DNA from: Muribaculum gordoncarteri
GTDB lineage: Bacteria; Bacteroidota; Bacteroidia; Bacteroidales; Muribaculaceae
Reading direction: 5' to 3'
DNA: 64,000 nucleotides
Assembly (NCBI RefSeq): GCF_004803695.1
Contig: NZ_CP039393.1
Coordinates: 1,984,001 to 2,048,000, forward strand
Positions 55,071-63,300 of this stretch are shown here, one piece after another. The translations under genes and the position numbers were made by a program. Numbering within the stretch: position 1 is the first letter of the stretch; each line of letters starts with the position of its first letter. Below the pieces are notes generated by a model that was not told the DNA's origin, did not search any database, and worked only from the letters and a program-made list of their open reading frames with translations.

Positions 55071-56531
55071 ATGACAATCAAGGATCTCCAACCGGCTCTC
55101 ATCTGGTCCATATTCGATGAGATAACCAAAGTTCCCCGTCCCTCTAAGAAGGAAGGAAAGATACGCGAATATCTGCTTGAGTTCGCTAAAAAGCACAATA
55201 TACAGGCCAAGACCGACAAGGTGGGCAATGTCGTTATGAGCAAGCCCGCAACTCCGGGACACGAAAACGCCCCCACAGTAATACTCCAGGGTCACATGGA
55301 CATGGTGTGCGAGTCAAACGACAAGAACTTCGACTTTGAAAACAACCCCATCACCACTATTATAGACGGAGAGTGGCTGCACGCCGACGGAACCACACTC
55401 GGAGCCGACAACGGTATAGGCATGGCCGCCTCTCTTGCTGTCATGGCCGACAACTCGCTTGAGCACGGCCCCATCGAGGCACTGTTTACAGTCGACGAGG
55501 AAACCGGAATGACCGGAGCCAACAATCTCGGCGAAAACATGATGAACGGCTCGATACTCCTCAACCTCGACTCGGAGGATGACGGTGAGATATTCATCGG
55601 TTGCGCAGGAGGCATCGACACTACCATCACATTTGAGTACAAGCGTGAGATGGCCCCCGCCGACTGCCATTGGTTCCACATCGACATAGCCAACCTCAGC
55701 GGCGGTCACTCGGGAGGCGACATCCATGAAGGACGCGCCAACTCCAACAAGCTTCTTGCTCGTTTCCTCTTCAACATCTCGAAGGAGAAGCCCATCGTGC
55801 TTAGCGAAATCAGCGGCGGCAACCTGCGTAACGCCATTCCGCGTGCAGCCCATGCAATCGTGGGTGTGCATTCGTCACGCAAAGAGGACATCATTGTGGC
55901 ATTCAACCACTACGTTGCCGATGTAGAGAACGAATACAAGGCTACCGACCCCAACATGTCGCTCACAATCAAGTCAATCGACAAGCCTGAATATGCCATC
56001 GATTCCGACACAACTACCCGTCTTATACGTGCGCTCTATGCATGTCCCCACGGTGTCATATCAATGAGCCACGACCTCGAAGGTCTTGTTGAAACTTCAA
56101 CCAACCTTGCATCGGTAAAGATGCAGCCCGACTCCACCATCCTCATTACAACAAGCCAGCGCAGCTCGGTTGAGTCACGCAAACTGGACATCGCCAACCA
56201 GCTTGAGGCTCTCTTCCTGCTTGCCGGAGCAAAGGTAACTCACGGTGACGGATATCCCGGATGGGCTCCCAACATGGACTCTACAATAATGAAGATAGCA
56301 AGCGACGCATACGAGGAACTCTACGGTGTAAAGCCTGCCATCAAGGCAATCCATGCAGGACTTGAATGCGGACTATTCCTCACCAAGTATCCGCATCTCG
56401 ACATGGTGTCGTTCGGTCCCACCCTGCGCGGTGTTCACTCTCCGTCGGAGAAGATGCACATCCCGGCAGTTGAACGCTTCTGGAATCAGCTTACACTCAT
56501 ATTGAAGAAAGTAGCCGAACTGAACGGCTAA
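55071..56531 (+). CDS. pepD: Aminoacyl-histidine dipeptidase (PepD, M20 family)
   Basis: A 486-residue zinc peptidase. Metal motifs: LQGHMDMVCE, DGTTLGADNGIGMA and the general base in FTVDEETGMTGA; LDSEDDGEIFIG and the late GLECGLF are further ligands. PepD releases histidine and other residues from dipeptides in the cytosol. I start at the ATG at 55071 (MTIKDLQPALIW); the frame is open 90 bases further upstream over the promoter. Monocistronic with a terminator. Confidence 0.93.
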   Translation: MTIKDLQPALIWSIFDEITKVPRPSKKEGKIREYLLEFAKKHNIQAKTDKVGNVVMSKPATPGHENAPTVILQGHMDMVCESNDKNFDFENNPITTIIDGEWLHADGTTLGADNGIGMAASLAVMADNSLEHGPIEALFTVDEETGMTGANNLGENMMNGSILLNLDSEDDGEIFIGCAGGIDTTITFEYKREMAPADCHWFHIDIANLSGGHSGGDIHEGRANSNKLLARFLFNISKEKPIVLSEISGGNLRNAIPRAAHAIVGVHSSRKEDIIVAFNHYVADVENEYKATDPNMSLTIKSIDKPEYAIDSDTTTRLIRALYACPHGVISMSHDLEGLVETSTNLASVKMQPDSTILITTSQRSSVESRKLDIANQLEALFLLAGAKVTHGDGYPGWAPNMDSTIMKIASDAYEELYGVKPAIKAIHAGLECGLFLTKYPHLDMVSFGPTLRGVHSPSEKMHIPAVERFWNQLTLILKKVAELNG

Positions 56532-56548
56532 CGCATACGACACACCGA

Positions 56549-56588
56549 CAACGCCACGCGTGAACATCAACACCCGTGGCGTTGTTTT
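56549..56588 (+). terminator. Intrinsic terminator of pepD
   Basis: CAACGCCACG and CGTGGCGTTG form a perfect 10-bp stem, followed by TTTTAT. It covers an in-frame ATG at 56576, which is therefore not the start of the next gene. Confidence 0.85.
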
Positions 56589-56608
56589 ATCCCCTAAAAA
56601 ATCATCCC

Positions 56609-57373
56609 ATGAAATGTATGCTTGAAAAATATTTTTTGTCACTTACAAGAGCCTTGCTGATTCTCACACTTGTCACATCGTGCTCACGCTCCCATGCGCG
56701 AAGCACCGTACAGGCACAAAGCAGCGATTCCGCAACAGTAAAGGAAGAGGTGGAGATCATCGATCCAACCGTAATACATCGCCTCACCGATGACGACTAC
56801 AAGCAAGCCGCCCACGAACTCGGAATAGATGTAGCATCGATAAAAGCGGTAATCGAAATCGAAGCCGGACAGACACATCAGGGATTTTACAAGCCGAATC
56901 AGCCGATAATCAACTTCGACCTTACAATGTTCAAGAAGTGGGCTGCGCGTCACGGAATAAAGCTCGGCAAATACTCAAGAAGCAACGCCGTTGTCTTCGC
57001 CCGTCCCAACGCCAAAAAGTACGGCTCCTACCAGGCCGCGCAATACGAGCGCCTGAAGTCGGCGCTTTCAATCGATTCCATCGCGGCAATCGAGGGAACA
57101 TTCTGGGGCATGTTCCAGATAGGAGGATTCAACTGGAAGAAATGCGGCACAGAATCGCCCGTGGACTTCGCCCGCCGAATGTCGACATCGGAGAAAGAGC
57201 AGCTTGAACTGTTTGTCAACTTCCTGAAGTCAAACAATCTCGTCAAATACCTTAAAGCCAAAAACTGGGCCGGATTTGCGTTACGTTACAACGGCCCCTC
57301 CTACGCCAAGCGCGGCTATCACACCCGCCTTGCAAAAGCCTACAGCAAGTATAAAAAACAATCAAAAAAGTAA
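56609..57373 (+). CDS. N-acetylmuramidase-family lipoprotein
   Basis: A 254-residue lipoprotein: signal peptide with lipobox ending at Cys25 (LVTSCSRS), then a domain like the N-acetylmuramidase family (PF11860) with the likely catalytic Glu in KAVIEIEAGQTHQGF, a fold-specific PIINFDLTMFKKWAARH, and EGTFWGMFQIGGFNWKKCGT. The last part resembles GLRYNGPxY, a mark of this family (here ALRYNGPSYAKRGYHTRLAK). It may cleave peptidoglycan. Start at the ATG at 56609; 56618 is also possible. Confidence 0.8.
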   Translation: MKCMLEKYFLSLTRALLILTLVTSCSRSHARSTVQAQSSDSATVKEEVEIIDPTVIHRLTDDDYKQAAHELGIDVASIKAVIEIEAGQTHQGFYKPNQPIINFDLTMFKKWAARHGIKLGKYSRSNAVVFARPNAKKYGSYQAAQYERLKSALSIDSIAAIEGTFWGMFQIGGFNWKKCGTESPVDFARRMSTSEKEQLELFVNFLKSNNLVKYLKAKNWAGFALRYNGPSYAKRGYHTRLAKAYSKYKKQSKK

Positions 57374-57416
57374 TATCCGGTGTGCGACAATATCGTCGCC
57401 AATTCGATATTTTGTG

Positions 57417-57424
57417 TATATTTG
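57417..57424 (+). promoter_or_regulatory. Promoter -7 box for the stomatin-remnant gene
   Basis: TATATTTG, exact TAnnTTTG, 33 bases before the ATG at 57458. Confidence 0.6.
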
Positions 57425-57457
57425 CGATGTTGTTAAACCTCTAATTTCATTATTGCA

Positions 57458-57850
57458 ATGAACAAAGCCAAACTATACCTTTCGATGGCATTCTGCATTA
57501 TTGTGGGAATCGCGGTAATAGCGGGTGCATTCATAGCCATACCATATTATAATGTATGGCAACAAGAGATGTCGGGTCGTGCCGAGTTTGCAAAAGCCGA
57601 GCAGAACCGCAAAATCAAGATAGAAGAGGCCAAGGCCAACCTTGAAGCCGAGAAGCTCAACGCACAAGCCGAAATAGAGCGTGCCAAGGGAGCCGCCGAA
57701 GCCATAAGAATAGAAAACGGCAGCCTCACCCCTACCTATATCCAATATCTCTGGGTAAGGCAGCAGAACGACCTCAACGACAAGACTGTAATATACGTTC
57801 CCACCGAATCCAATCTGCCCATTCTCGAGTCGGAGCGTCTTGCACGCTGA
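57458..57850 (+). CDS. Small stomatin/SPFH-like membrane protein without the SPFH domain
   Basis: A 130-residue protein: one membrane helix (about 8-30, AFCIIVGIAVIAGAFIAI), then an Ala/Glu-rich coiled coil (KIEEAKANLEAEKLNAQAEI) leading to AAEAIRIENGSLTPTYIQYLW and a short tail (VIYVPTESNLPIL). The second half is like the end of stomatin/prohibitin proteins, but the SPFH domain that should sit between helix and coil is missing. It has its own promoter and is convergent with metH. Function unknown; it may join larger SPFH assemblies. Confidence 0.75.
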   Translation: MNKAKLYLSMAFCIIVGIAVIAGAFIAIPYYNVWQQEMSGRAEFAKAEQNRKIKIEEAKANLEAEKLNAQAEIERAKGAAEAIRIENGSLTPTYIQYLWVRQQNDLNDKTVIYVPTESNLPILESERLAR

Positions 57851-57865
57851 CGACCGCGTTACATT

Positions 57866-60800
57866 CTAAGGCAAGAAACGTTTAAGTTCATCGAGTGACA
57901 TCGCCCTACGCTCGGCATAGAGGCGACGCTGCTCATTGTCGACATCGCCCACGACGAAGTAACGGCTGTCGGGATGCGATATAATCAATCCGGTTGTAGA
58001 GGCGGCAGGCGACATGGCGCCGCTCTCGGTCAATGTTATGCCCATATCGGAATATCGGAGCACGCGGTCGGTGAGGAAAATCAACGATTGATCGGGCAGT
58101 GACGGATAGCCGATTGCCGGGCGTATGCCTTTGTAGTACTGTTGAAGCACGTGACGCTCGCTGAGCGACTCGTCGGGAGCGTATCCCCACAACTCCACCC
58201 TTACCTTTCGGTGCATGACCTCGGTAGCCGCTTCGACAAGTCGGTCGGCAACGGTCTGATAGAGTATGGCGCGGTAGTCGTCGCCTTCGTTCCTGTAACC
58301 TTCGATTATGCGTTCAATGTCACGCCCCACCGTAACGGCAAACATTCCCATGCTGTCGCGCAACTTGCCGTCACTCTCTACAGGCGCAATGTAATCGGAC
58401 AACGCAATGCAGTGACCGTCACGCTCCGAGGGTCGTTGCTGACGCAATGTAGCTATGCGCAACGTTTCTCCATTATGATTGAACAGGATGTCGTCATCAC
58501 CATCGGATGCGGCCTCGACAAATGCCACCTTCGCCTTGATGCCGCCCACGATGTCACGCTGAAGCCTGTCGAGCACGCGACCAGCCTCCTTAAGCAACTG
58601 CATGGCTTCAGCCGCCTTGTTGACCTTATCGGTAGGAACCGACGCCAGCCACTGTGCGCGACAATGGTCGCAACCTTTTATATCCATGACCGATGCCAAT
58701 GAAGCATCGATCTTCCAAGCCGAGAGGAAAGCTCTCCAATTTATAAACTCACGCGCCTCGGCAATGTCGATGTTCAGCTCATGAACACCGGGGTGAGCTA
58801 CGGAATAGCAAGGATAGGACAACCGGGGACGCCTTGAACGGGCCACGCTTAAAGGCAACAGCCCTGCACCACCCGAATGTGCTCGACGCAACTCAGCCTG
58901 AGAGTCACGCAACCGGGCCACTTCCGCTTCATCACCGAGTCGACGGACGGCAGCCGGCATCATTGCAGCGTCACGTGTGTATAGCACAGGGCCGCTGTAG
59001 CACGGAGCAATCTTCACGGCAGTGTGCAGCTCCGATGTTGTGGCACCGCCGATAAGCAACGGTATCTTCATTCCCTTGCTCTCCATGAGGCACGCAACAT
59101 TGCACATCTCCTCAAGTGACGGAGTGATCAATCCGCTGAGACCGATGAAGTCGGCATTTTCCGCTATCGCTTTGTCAACAATATCCTCGGCGGGCACCAT
59201 AACGCCCATGTCGATGATATCGTAGCCGTTGCAGTTCATGATGACGCCAACGATGTTCTTGCCTATGTCATGAACATCGCCTTTCACTGTCGCAATCACC
59301 ATCTTGCCGGCCTTGGAGCTCTCCTTGCCGCGACGCTCACGCTCGATGAAAGGGGTGAGCCATGCCACGGCCTGCTTCATTGTACGGGCGCTCTTGACCA
59401 CTTGCGGCAGGAACATCTTTCCTGCGCCAAACATCTCACCAACGCTGTTCATTCCCGCCATAAGAGGGCCTTCAATCACCTTCACGGCCGAGCCGAGCAT
59501 CGTCATTGCATCGGACAGGTTACGCTCCATTCCGTCGACAACGCCTTTTACGAGCATGCGCTCCACACGCTTGTCGGGCGTGAGCGACTGCTCCTCGCTT
59601 GAAGAATCGGCAGCAACCGTCACGTTGCCCGACTTTATCTTTTCGGCAATAGTCACGAGGCTTTCGGTCGCATCGTGTCTGCGATTCAACAGCACATCGT
59701 CGATAGCCTCACGAAGCTCATCGGGAATGTCGTCGACAGGCATGATGGCTGCCGCGTTCACGATGGCCATGTCCATACCCTTGGCTATGGCGTGGTACAG
59801 GAAAAGTGCGTGCATGGCCTCACGCACGCTGTTGTTGCCACGGAATGAGAATGACAAGTTGCTCACGCCTCCGCTCACTTTGGCTCCCGGCAGATTGGTC
59901 TTTATCCACTCCACGGCCCTTATGAAATCGAGAGCGTAATCGGCATGCTCCTCGATGCCGGTAGCAACGGCGAGGACATTGGGGTCAAAGACGATGTCAC
60001 ATCCCTTGAAGCCCACCTTCCCGGTGAGCAGTCGGTAGGCACGGTCGCACACTTCGATGCGTCGCTCAAAGGTATCGGCCTGACCTTTCTCGTCAAAGGC
60101 CATGACGACCACAGCCGCGCCCATCTCCTTTATGTCACGCGCCTTCTTAATAAAGCTATCCTCACCCTCCTTAAGGCTGATGGAGTTTACAATGGGCCGC
60201 CCCTGCACACACTTCAGTCCGCCGATGACTACGTTCCAGTCGGAAGAGTCAATCATCACCGGCACACGTGCCACATCGGGCTCAACCCCTATGCGTGAAA
60301 GGAACAATGTCATACATGCCCGGGCATCGAGCATGGCATCGTCCATGTTTATATCGATTATCTGGGCTCCCGCATCGACCTGGTTACGGGCAATGTCGAT
60401 TGCCTCGTCAATGTTGCCCTCCTTTATCAATCGCAGGAACTTGCGGCTGCCGGCAACGTTACAACGCTCGCCCACGTTAACGAAGTTAAGCCGAGGGGTG
60501 ACACATAACGGCTCAAGACCTGCAAGTGTCATCTCGGGTTCAACCTCGGGGACGATGCGCGGAGCATATTGCTTGCACAGCTCGGCGAGCGCCTTAATGT
60601 GCTGCGGCGTGGTGCCGCAACATCCGCCAACGATATTCACCCAACGGCGTTGGAGCATGACACGCATTTTGTCGACCATCATTGATGGAGTTTCGTCATA
60701 CTCTCCCATCTCATTAGGCAGTCCGGCATTGGGATAGACGCTTACAGCGTAAGGATAGGGCAGCAAAGCCTCGACATACTTCATCATGGCATCGGCACCA

Positions 60801-61567
60801 AAACCGCAATTAAGTCCAATCGACATCGGCTCGCCAAATGACATGGAAGCAACGATTGCCTCCAGAGTCTGTCCCGACAGGGTTCGGCCCGACTCGGTAA
60901 GTGTCACCGACAGCATCAAAGGCACTCTCACTCCTACAATCTCCATGGCCCTTCGAGCCGCCCATATCGCAGCCTTGGCATTAAGGCCGTCATATATAGT
61001 TTCGATGAGCAGAGCGTCGACACCTCCTTCAATCAGCGCCTTCATCTGCTCAATATATGTTTCGGTCAACAGATCCCAGTCGACAACGCCGGCCGAGGGG
61101 TCGTCGATACCCTGCCCCATCGTAAGCGACTTGCTCGTTGGGCCTACGCTTCCGGCCACCCAACGCATCGCACCGGGATGCTGCGTCATGTATTCATCGG
61201 CAGCCTCACGCGCAATTTTCGCCGCGGCATGATTAAGCGCCGTCACATCATGCTGAAGACCGTAATCGCCAAGCGACACGGCATTGGCATTGAACGAGTC
61301 GGTTTCTATAATCATAGCCCCCGCCTCAAGGTATTTGCAGTGAATATCCTTAATCACATCGGGGCGCGTCAGCACAAGCGCGTCATTGCAGCCCTTCAAC
61401 AGGGCATCGGAAGCGGCGTAACGTTCACCCCTGAAATCATTTTCCGACAAGCCGTAACGCTGAATCATCGTACCCATGGCACCATCCAGCACCAACACTT
61501 CACGGCCCGCGGCCTCCATCAACTTAACGGAGCTCTCCTTATAAGACAAAGACTCTATTCCTAACAT
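57866..61567 (-). CDS. metH: Cobalamin-dependent methionine synthase
   Basis: A full-length enzyme of 1233 residues. Homocysteine domain with zinc cysteines in GLNCGFGAD and GGCCGTTPQH; pterin domain with NVGERCNVAGSRKF; cobalamin cap and binding domain with DVHDIGKNIVGVIMNCNGYD (His is the lower axial ligand); and a C-terminal AdoMet reactivation domain with RPAIGYPSLPD. It transfers the methyl group of 5-methyl-THF to homocysteine through B12. No cobalamin riboswitch precedes it. B12 comes through the operon at 3.7-9.3 kb. Confidence 0.97.
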   Translation of the reverse strand: MLGIESLSYKESSVKLMEAAGREVLVLDGAMGTMIQRYGLSENDFRGERYAASDALLKGCNDALVLTRPDVIKDIHCKYLEAGAMIIETDSFNANAVSLGDYGLQHDVTALNHAAAKIAREAADEYMTQHPGAMRWVAGSVGPTSKSLTMGQGIDDPSAGVVDWDLLTETYIEQMKALIEGGVDALLIETIYDGLNAKAAIWAARRAMEIVGVRVPLMLSVTLTESGRTLSGQTLEAIVASMSFGEPMSIGLNCGFGADAMMKYVEALLPYPYAVSVYPNAGLPNEMGEYDETPSMMVDKMRVMLQRRWVNIVGGCCGTTPQHIKALAELCKQYAPRIVPEVEPEMTLAGLEPLCVTPRLNFVNVGERCNVAGSRKFLRLIKEGNIDEAIDIARNQVDAGAQIIDINMDDAMLDARACMTLFLSRIGVEPDVARVPVMIDSSDWNVVIGGLKCVQGRPIVNSISLKEGEDSFIKKARDIKEMGAAVVVMAFDEKGQADTFERRIEVCDRAYRLLTGKVGFKGCDIVFDPNVLAVATGIEEHADYALDFIRAVEWIKTNLPGAKVSGGVSNLSFSFRGNNSVREAMHALFLYHAIAKGMDMAIVNAAAIMPVDDIPDELREAIDDVLLNRRHDATESLVTIAEKIKSGNVTVAADSSSEEQSLTPDKRVERMLVKGVVDGMERNLSDAMTMLGSAVKVIEGPLMAGMNSVGEMFGAGKMFLPQVVKSARTMKQAVAWLTPFIERERRGKESSKAGKMVIATVKGDVHDIGKNIVGVIMNCNGYDIIDMGVMVPAEDIVDKAIAENADFIGLSGLITPSLEEMCNVACLMESKGMKIPLLIGGATTSELHTAVKIAPCYSGPVLYTRDAAMMPAAVRRLGDEAEVARLRDSQAELRRAHSGGAGLLPLSVARSRRPRLSYPCYSVAHPGVHELNIDIAEAREFINWRAFLSAWKIDASLASVMDIKGCDHCRAQWLASVPTDKVNKAAEAMQLLKEAGRVLDRLQRDIVGGIKAKVAFVEAASDGDDDILFNHNGETLRIATLRQQRPSERDGHCIALSDYIAPVESDGKLRDSMGMFAVTVGRDIERIIEGYRNEGDDYRAILYQTVADRLVEAATEVMHRKVRVELWGYAPDESLSERHVLQQYYKGIRPAIGYPSLPDQSLIFLTDRVLRYSDMGITLTESGAMSPAASTTGLIISHPDSRYFVVGDVDNEQRRLYAERRAMSLDELKRFLP

Positions 61568-61622
61568 TGTAACAAGACTTTATAGGCGTAAAATTACGCA
61601 TAAAAACATTCACGGCAAAAAT

Positions 61623-62072
61623 TCATTTGCGCTTACGCGAGAAAAACGAGCGCATAATCTCGGCACACTCCTCCTCCATGACTCCCGAAACGACCACCGA
61701 CTTAGGGTGAAACGGAGTGCGTGACGTGAATGTGGTGAACCCTCGCTTTGTGTCGGGGGCACCGTAGACAATACGCTTCAGCTGACTCCAGCCTATCGCT
61801 CCGGCACACATAATGCAAGGTTCGACCGTGACATAGAGCGTGCAGTCGTCAAGATATTTCCCGCCCAGATAATTGGCGGCAGCCGTGATGGCCTGCATCT
61901 CGGCATGGGCCGTGACATCGTTCAACTTTTCGGTGAGATTGTGACCTCGTCCTATTATGCGACCCTTGCTCACCACAACGGCGCCAATGGGCACCTCATC
62001 CTCCTCGTAAGCCCTGCGAGCCTCGTCAATAGCCACTTTCATGAAATGGCGATCCTCATCATTTTCAATCAT
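61623..62072 (-). CDS. tadA: tRNA-specific adenosine deaminase
   Basis: A 149-residue zinc deaminase. VTAHAEMQAI provides the zinc His and the catalytic Glu; VEPCIMCAGAI provides two Cys ligands; the N-terminal VAIDEARRAYEEDEVPIGAV is typical. It converts A34 of tRNA-Arg(ACG) to inosine. Cytidine/guanine-deaminase paralogues look alike, but SRTPFHPKSVVVSGVMEEEC fits TadA. It overlaps the end of rnz by four bases, so they are coupled. Confidence 0.88.
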   Translation of the reverse strand: MIENDEDRHFMKVAIDEARRAYEEDEVPIGAVVVSKGRIIGRGHNLTEKLNDVTAHAEMQAITAAANYLGGKYLDDCTLYVTVEPCIMCAGAIGWSQLKRIVYGAPDTKRGFTTFTSRTPFHPKSVVVSGVMEEECAEIMRSFFSRKRK

Positions 62073-62989
62073 AATAAATCGAGGGACATGCCCTCATAAG
62101 CAATTATAGTGTTTGGAAATATCTCTTTGGCCTCTTCAAGATGCTTCGCCTCGTCAATGTAACGCTTGGAAAAGTGTCCGAGCACAAGGCGGTTGGCGCC
62201 TGCAAGCCGAGCTATTCGCGCAGCCTCGGCAGCAGTAGAGTGACCTCTTGTGCGAGCCTTGTCGGCATATTCGTCGGTATATGTCGCCTCGTGGTAGATA
62301 GTGTCGACACCTTCCACCGCAGCCGCTACGCGCTCATCGTAGACAGTGTCGGAACAGTAGGCGTAACTTACCGCAGCATCGGCCGGCAATGTGAGCCACT
62401 CATTGGGTATCACACGGCCGTCATCAGTAACGAAGTCGGCACCGCCCTTTATGGCCTGATATTGGCGTATCGGCACATTATAGAACCGCACCATGTCGCC
62501 TCGCAGATGACGCGGCTTTGGCTTCTCGGCAAACACAAATCCCGAGCATGGCACGCGGTGATATAGCGGGAATGACCTCACGACAAGCGAGTCATTCTCA
62601 AAAATCACCTCATTGCCTCGCGGATTGATGACATTATAGTGAATCGTGAATGGAGTTTCACGACAGAAAAAGTCAAGCATGGTCTTGAAAATCTCGACAC
62701 CCTCCTTGAATGTATGTATCGTTATGTCGCCTCCCTCACGCCCGGTAAGCGCCAGTGTCGACACAAGGCCGGGTAATCCGAGGCAATGGTCGCCGTGCAG
62801 ATGCGAGATGAAGATGTGGGACAGCCGCGAGAATTTAAGGCGTTGACGACGCATCGACAACTGAGCCCCCTCGCCACAATCGATCATAAACAGATTGTCG
62901 CGAAAGTCCAGCACCTGACAACTCGGCAGATGTCGCAAGGTGGGTGTCGCGGAACCGCATCCTAAATAATTTATTTGAAATTTTGCCAT
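62069..62989 (-). CDS. rnz: Ribonuclease Z
   Basis: A 306-residue metallo-beta-lactamase-fold endonuclease. MAKFQINYLGCGSATPT starts the fold; IFISHLHGDHCLGLPGL holds the HxHxDH zinc site; ATYTDEYADKARTRGHSTAA and VLGHFSKRY are the later ligands; the exosite arm lies in the middle. It cuts the 3' trailer off tRNA precursors. First gene of the rnz-tadA unit. A -7 box ends five bases before its ATG. Confidence 0.94.
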   Translation of the reverse strand: MAKFQINYLGCGSATPTLRHLPSCQVLDFRDNLFMIDCGEGAQLSMRRQRLKFSRLSHIFISHLHGDHCLGLPGLVSTLALTGREGGDITIHTFKEGVEIFKTMLDFFCRETPFTIHYNVINPRGNEVIFENDSLVVRSFPLYHRVPCSGFVFAEKPKPRHLRGDMVRFYNVPIRQYQAIKGGADFVTDDGRVIPNEWLTLPADAAVSYAYCSDTVYDERVAAAVEGVDTIYHEATYTDEYADKARTRGHSTAAEAARIARLAGANRLVLGHFSKRYIDEAKHLEEAKEIFPNTIIAYEGMSLDLL

Positions 62990-62994
62990 ATCCG

Positions 62995-63002
62995 CAAAGT
63001 TA
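62995..63002 (-). promoter_or_regulatory. Promoter -7 box at the rnz start
   Basis: TAACTTTG on the minus strand, exact TAnnTTTG, ending five bases before the rnz ATG. Transcription would begin at or near the A of the start codon. No -33 at the usual spacing. Confidence 0.45.
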
Positions 63003-63139
63003 ATGCTTTTATTGAAAAATAGAGCCTGAGCCTTGACATTTCATTACAGCCCTTAATAATGAATTTTTATATACAAATGTAAAAAAGCAACAGCTTAGAT
63101 GGCTCATTTTGCCGTATTCTGGCCCATATTAACATTATT

Positions 63140-63169
63140 AAGGTTAATTTACGATAAAAAGTTAACCTT
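63140..63169. promoter_or_regulatory. Inverted repeat upstream of the orphan promoter, operator-like
   Basis: AAGGTTAA (63140-63147) and TTAACCTT (63162-63169) are exact inverted repeats with a 14-base spacer. The right arm ends three bases before the TTTG of the promoter at 63173, the usual place for an activator or repressor dimer. Confidence 0.45.
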
Positions 63170-63172
63170 TGG

Positions 63173-63204
63173 TTTGGATATAAATGAATTATAAATTATT
63201 TTTG
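63173..63204 (+). promoter_or_regulatory. Orphan promoter inside the rsgA-rnz intergenic region
   Basis: TTTG (63173-63176), 20-base spacer, TATTTTTG (63197-63204): an exact Bacteroidetes promoter on the plus strand with no protein-coding gene downstream in that direction. Confidence 0.65.
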
Positions 63205-63209
63205 AATCA

Positions 63210-63284
63210 GTTTTTTCATAGGATTAGATTTTTAAGGTTTACAAGCGGTGCGGTCGTCGTGAGATGATCGCATCGATCTTTTTA
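63210..63284 (+). ncRNA. Candidate small RNA of about 75 nt
   Basis: The stretch between the orphan promoter and a strong terminator has no start codon with an open frame and lies opposite to both neighbours (rsgA and rnz are on the minus strand). The 3' end is a long stem-loop with a T-run; the 5' part is A/U-rich and unpaired (AGTTTTTTCATAGGATTAGA). Read-through would run antisense into the 3' end of rsgA at 63301. The 311-base gap 62990-63300 holds only this unit, the inverted repeat and the rnz -7 box. Confidence 0.55.
63246..63283 (+). terminator. Plus-strand intrinsic terminator of the candidate small RNA
   Basis: A 13-bp stem (63246-63258 with 63263-63275) closes a GTGA tetraloop and is followed by TTTTT (63279-63283). 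Three of the pairs are G-U on the plus strand and would be A-C mismatches on the minus strand, which shows the transcribed direction. Confidence 0.75.
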
Positions 63285-63300
63285 TAGGGTAGCTCCGACA

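Noticed and set aside
61568-61622. Possible cobalamin riboswitch before metH
   Set aside because: Only 55 bases separate tadA and metH, too short, and no B12-box motif is present.
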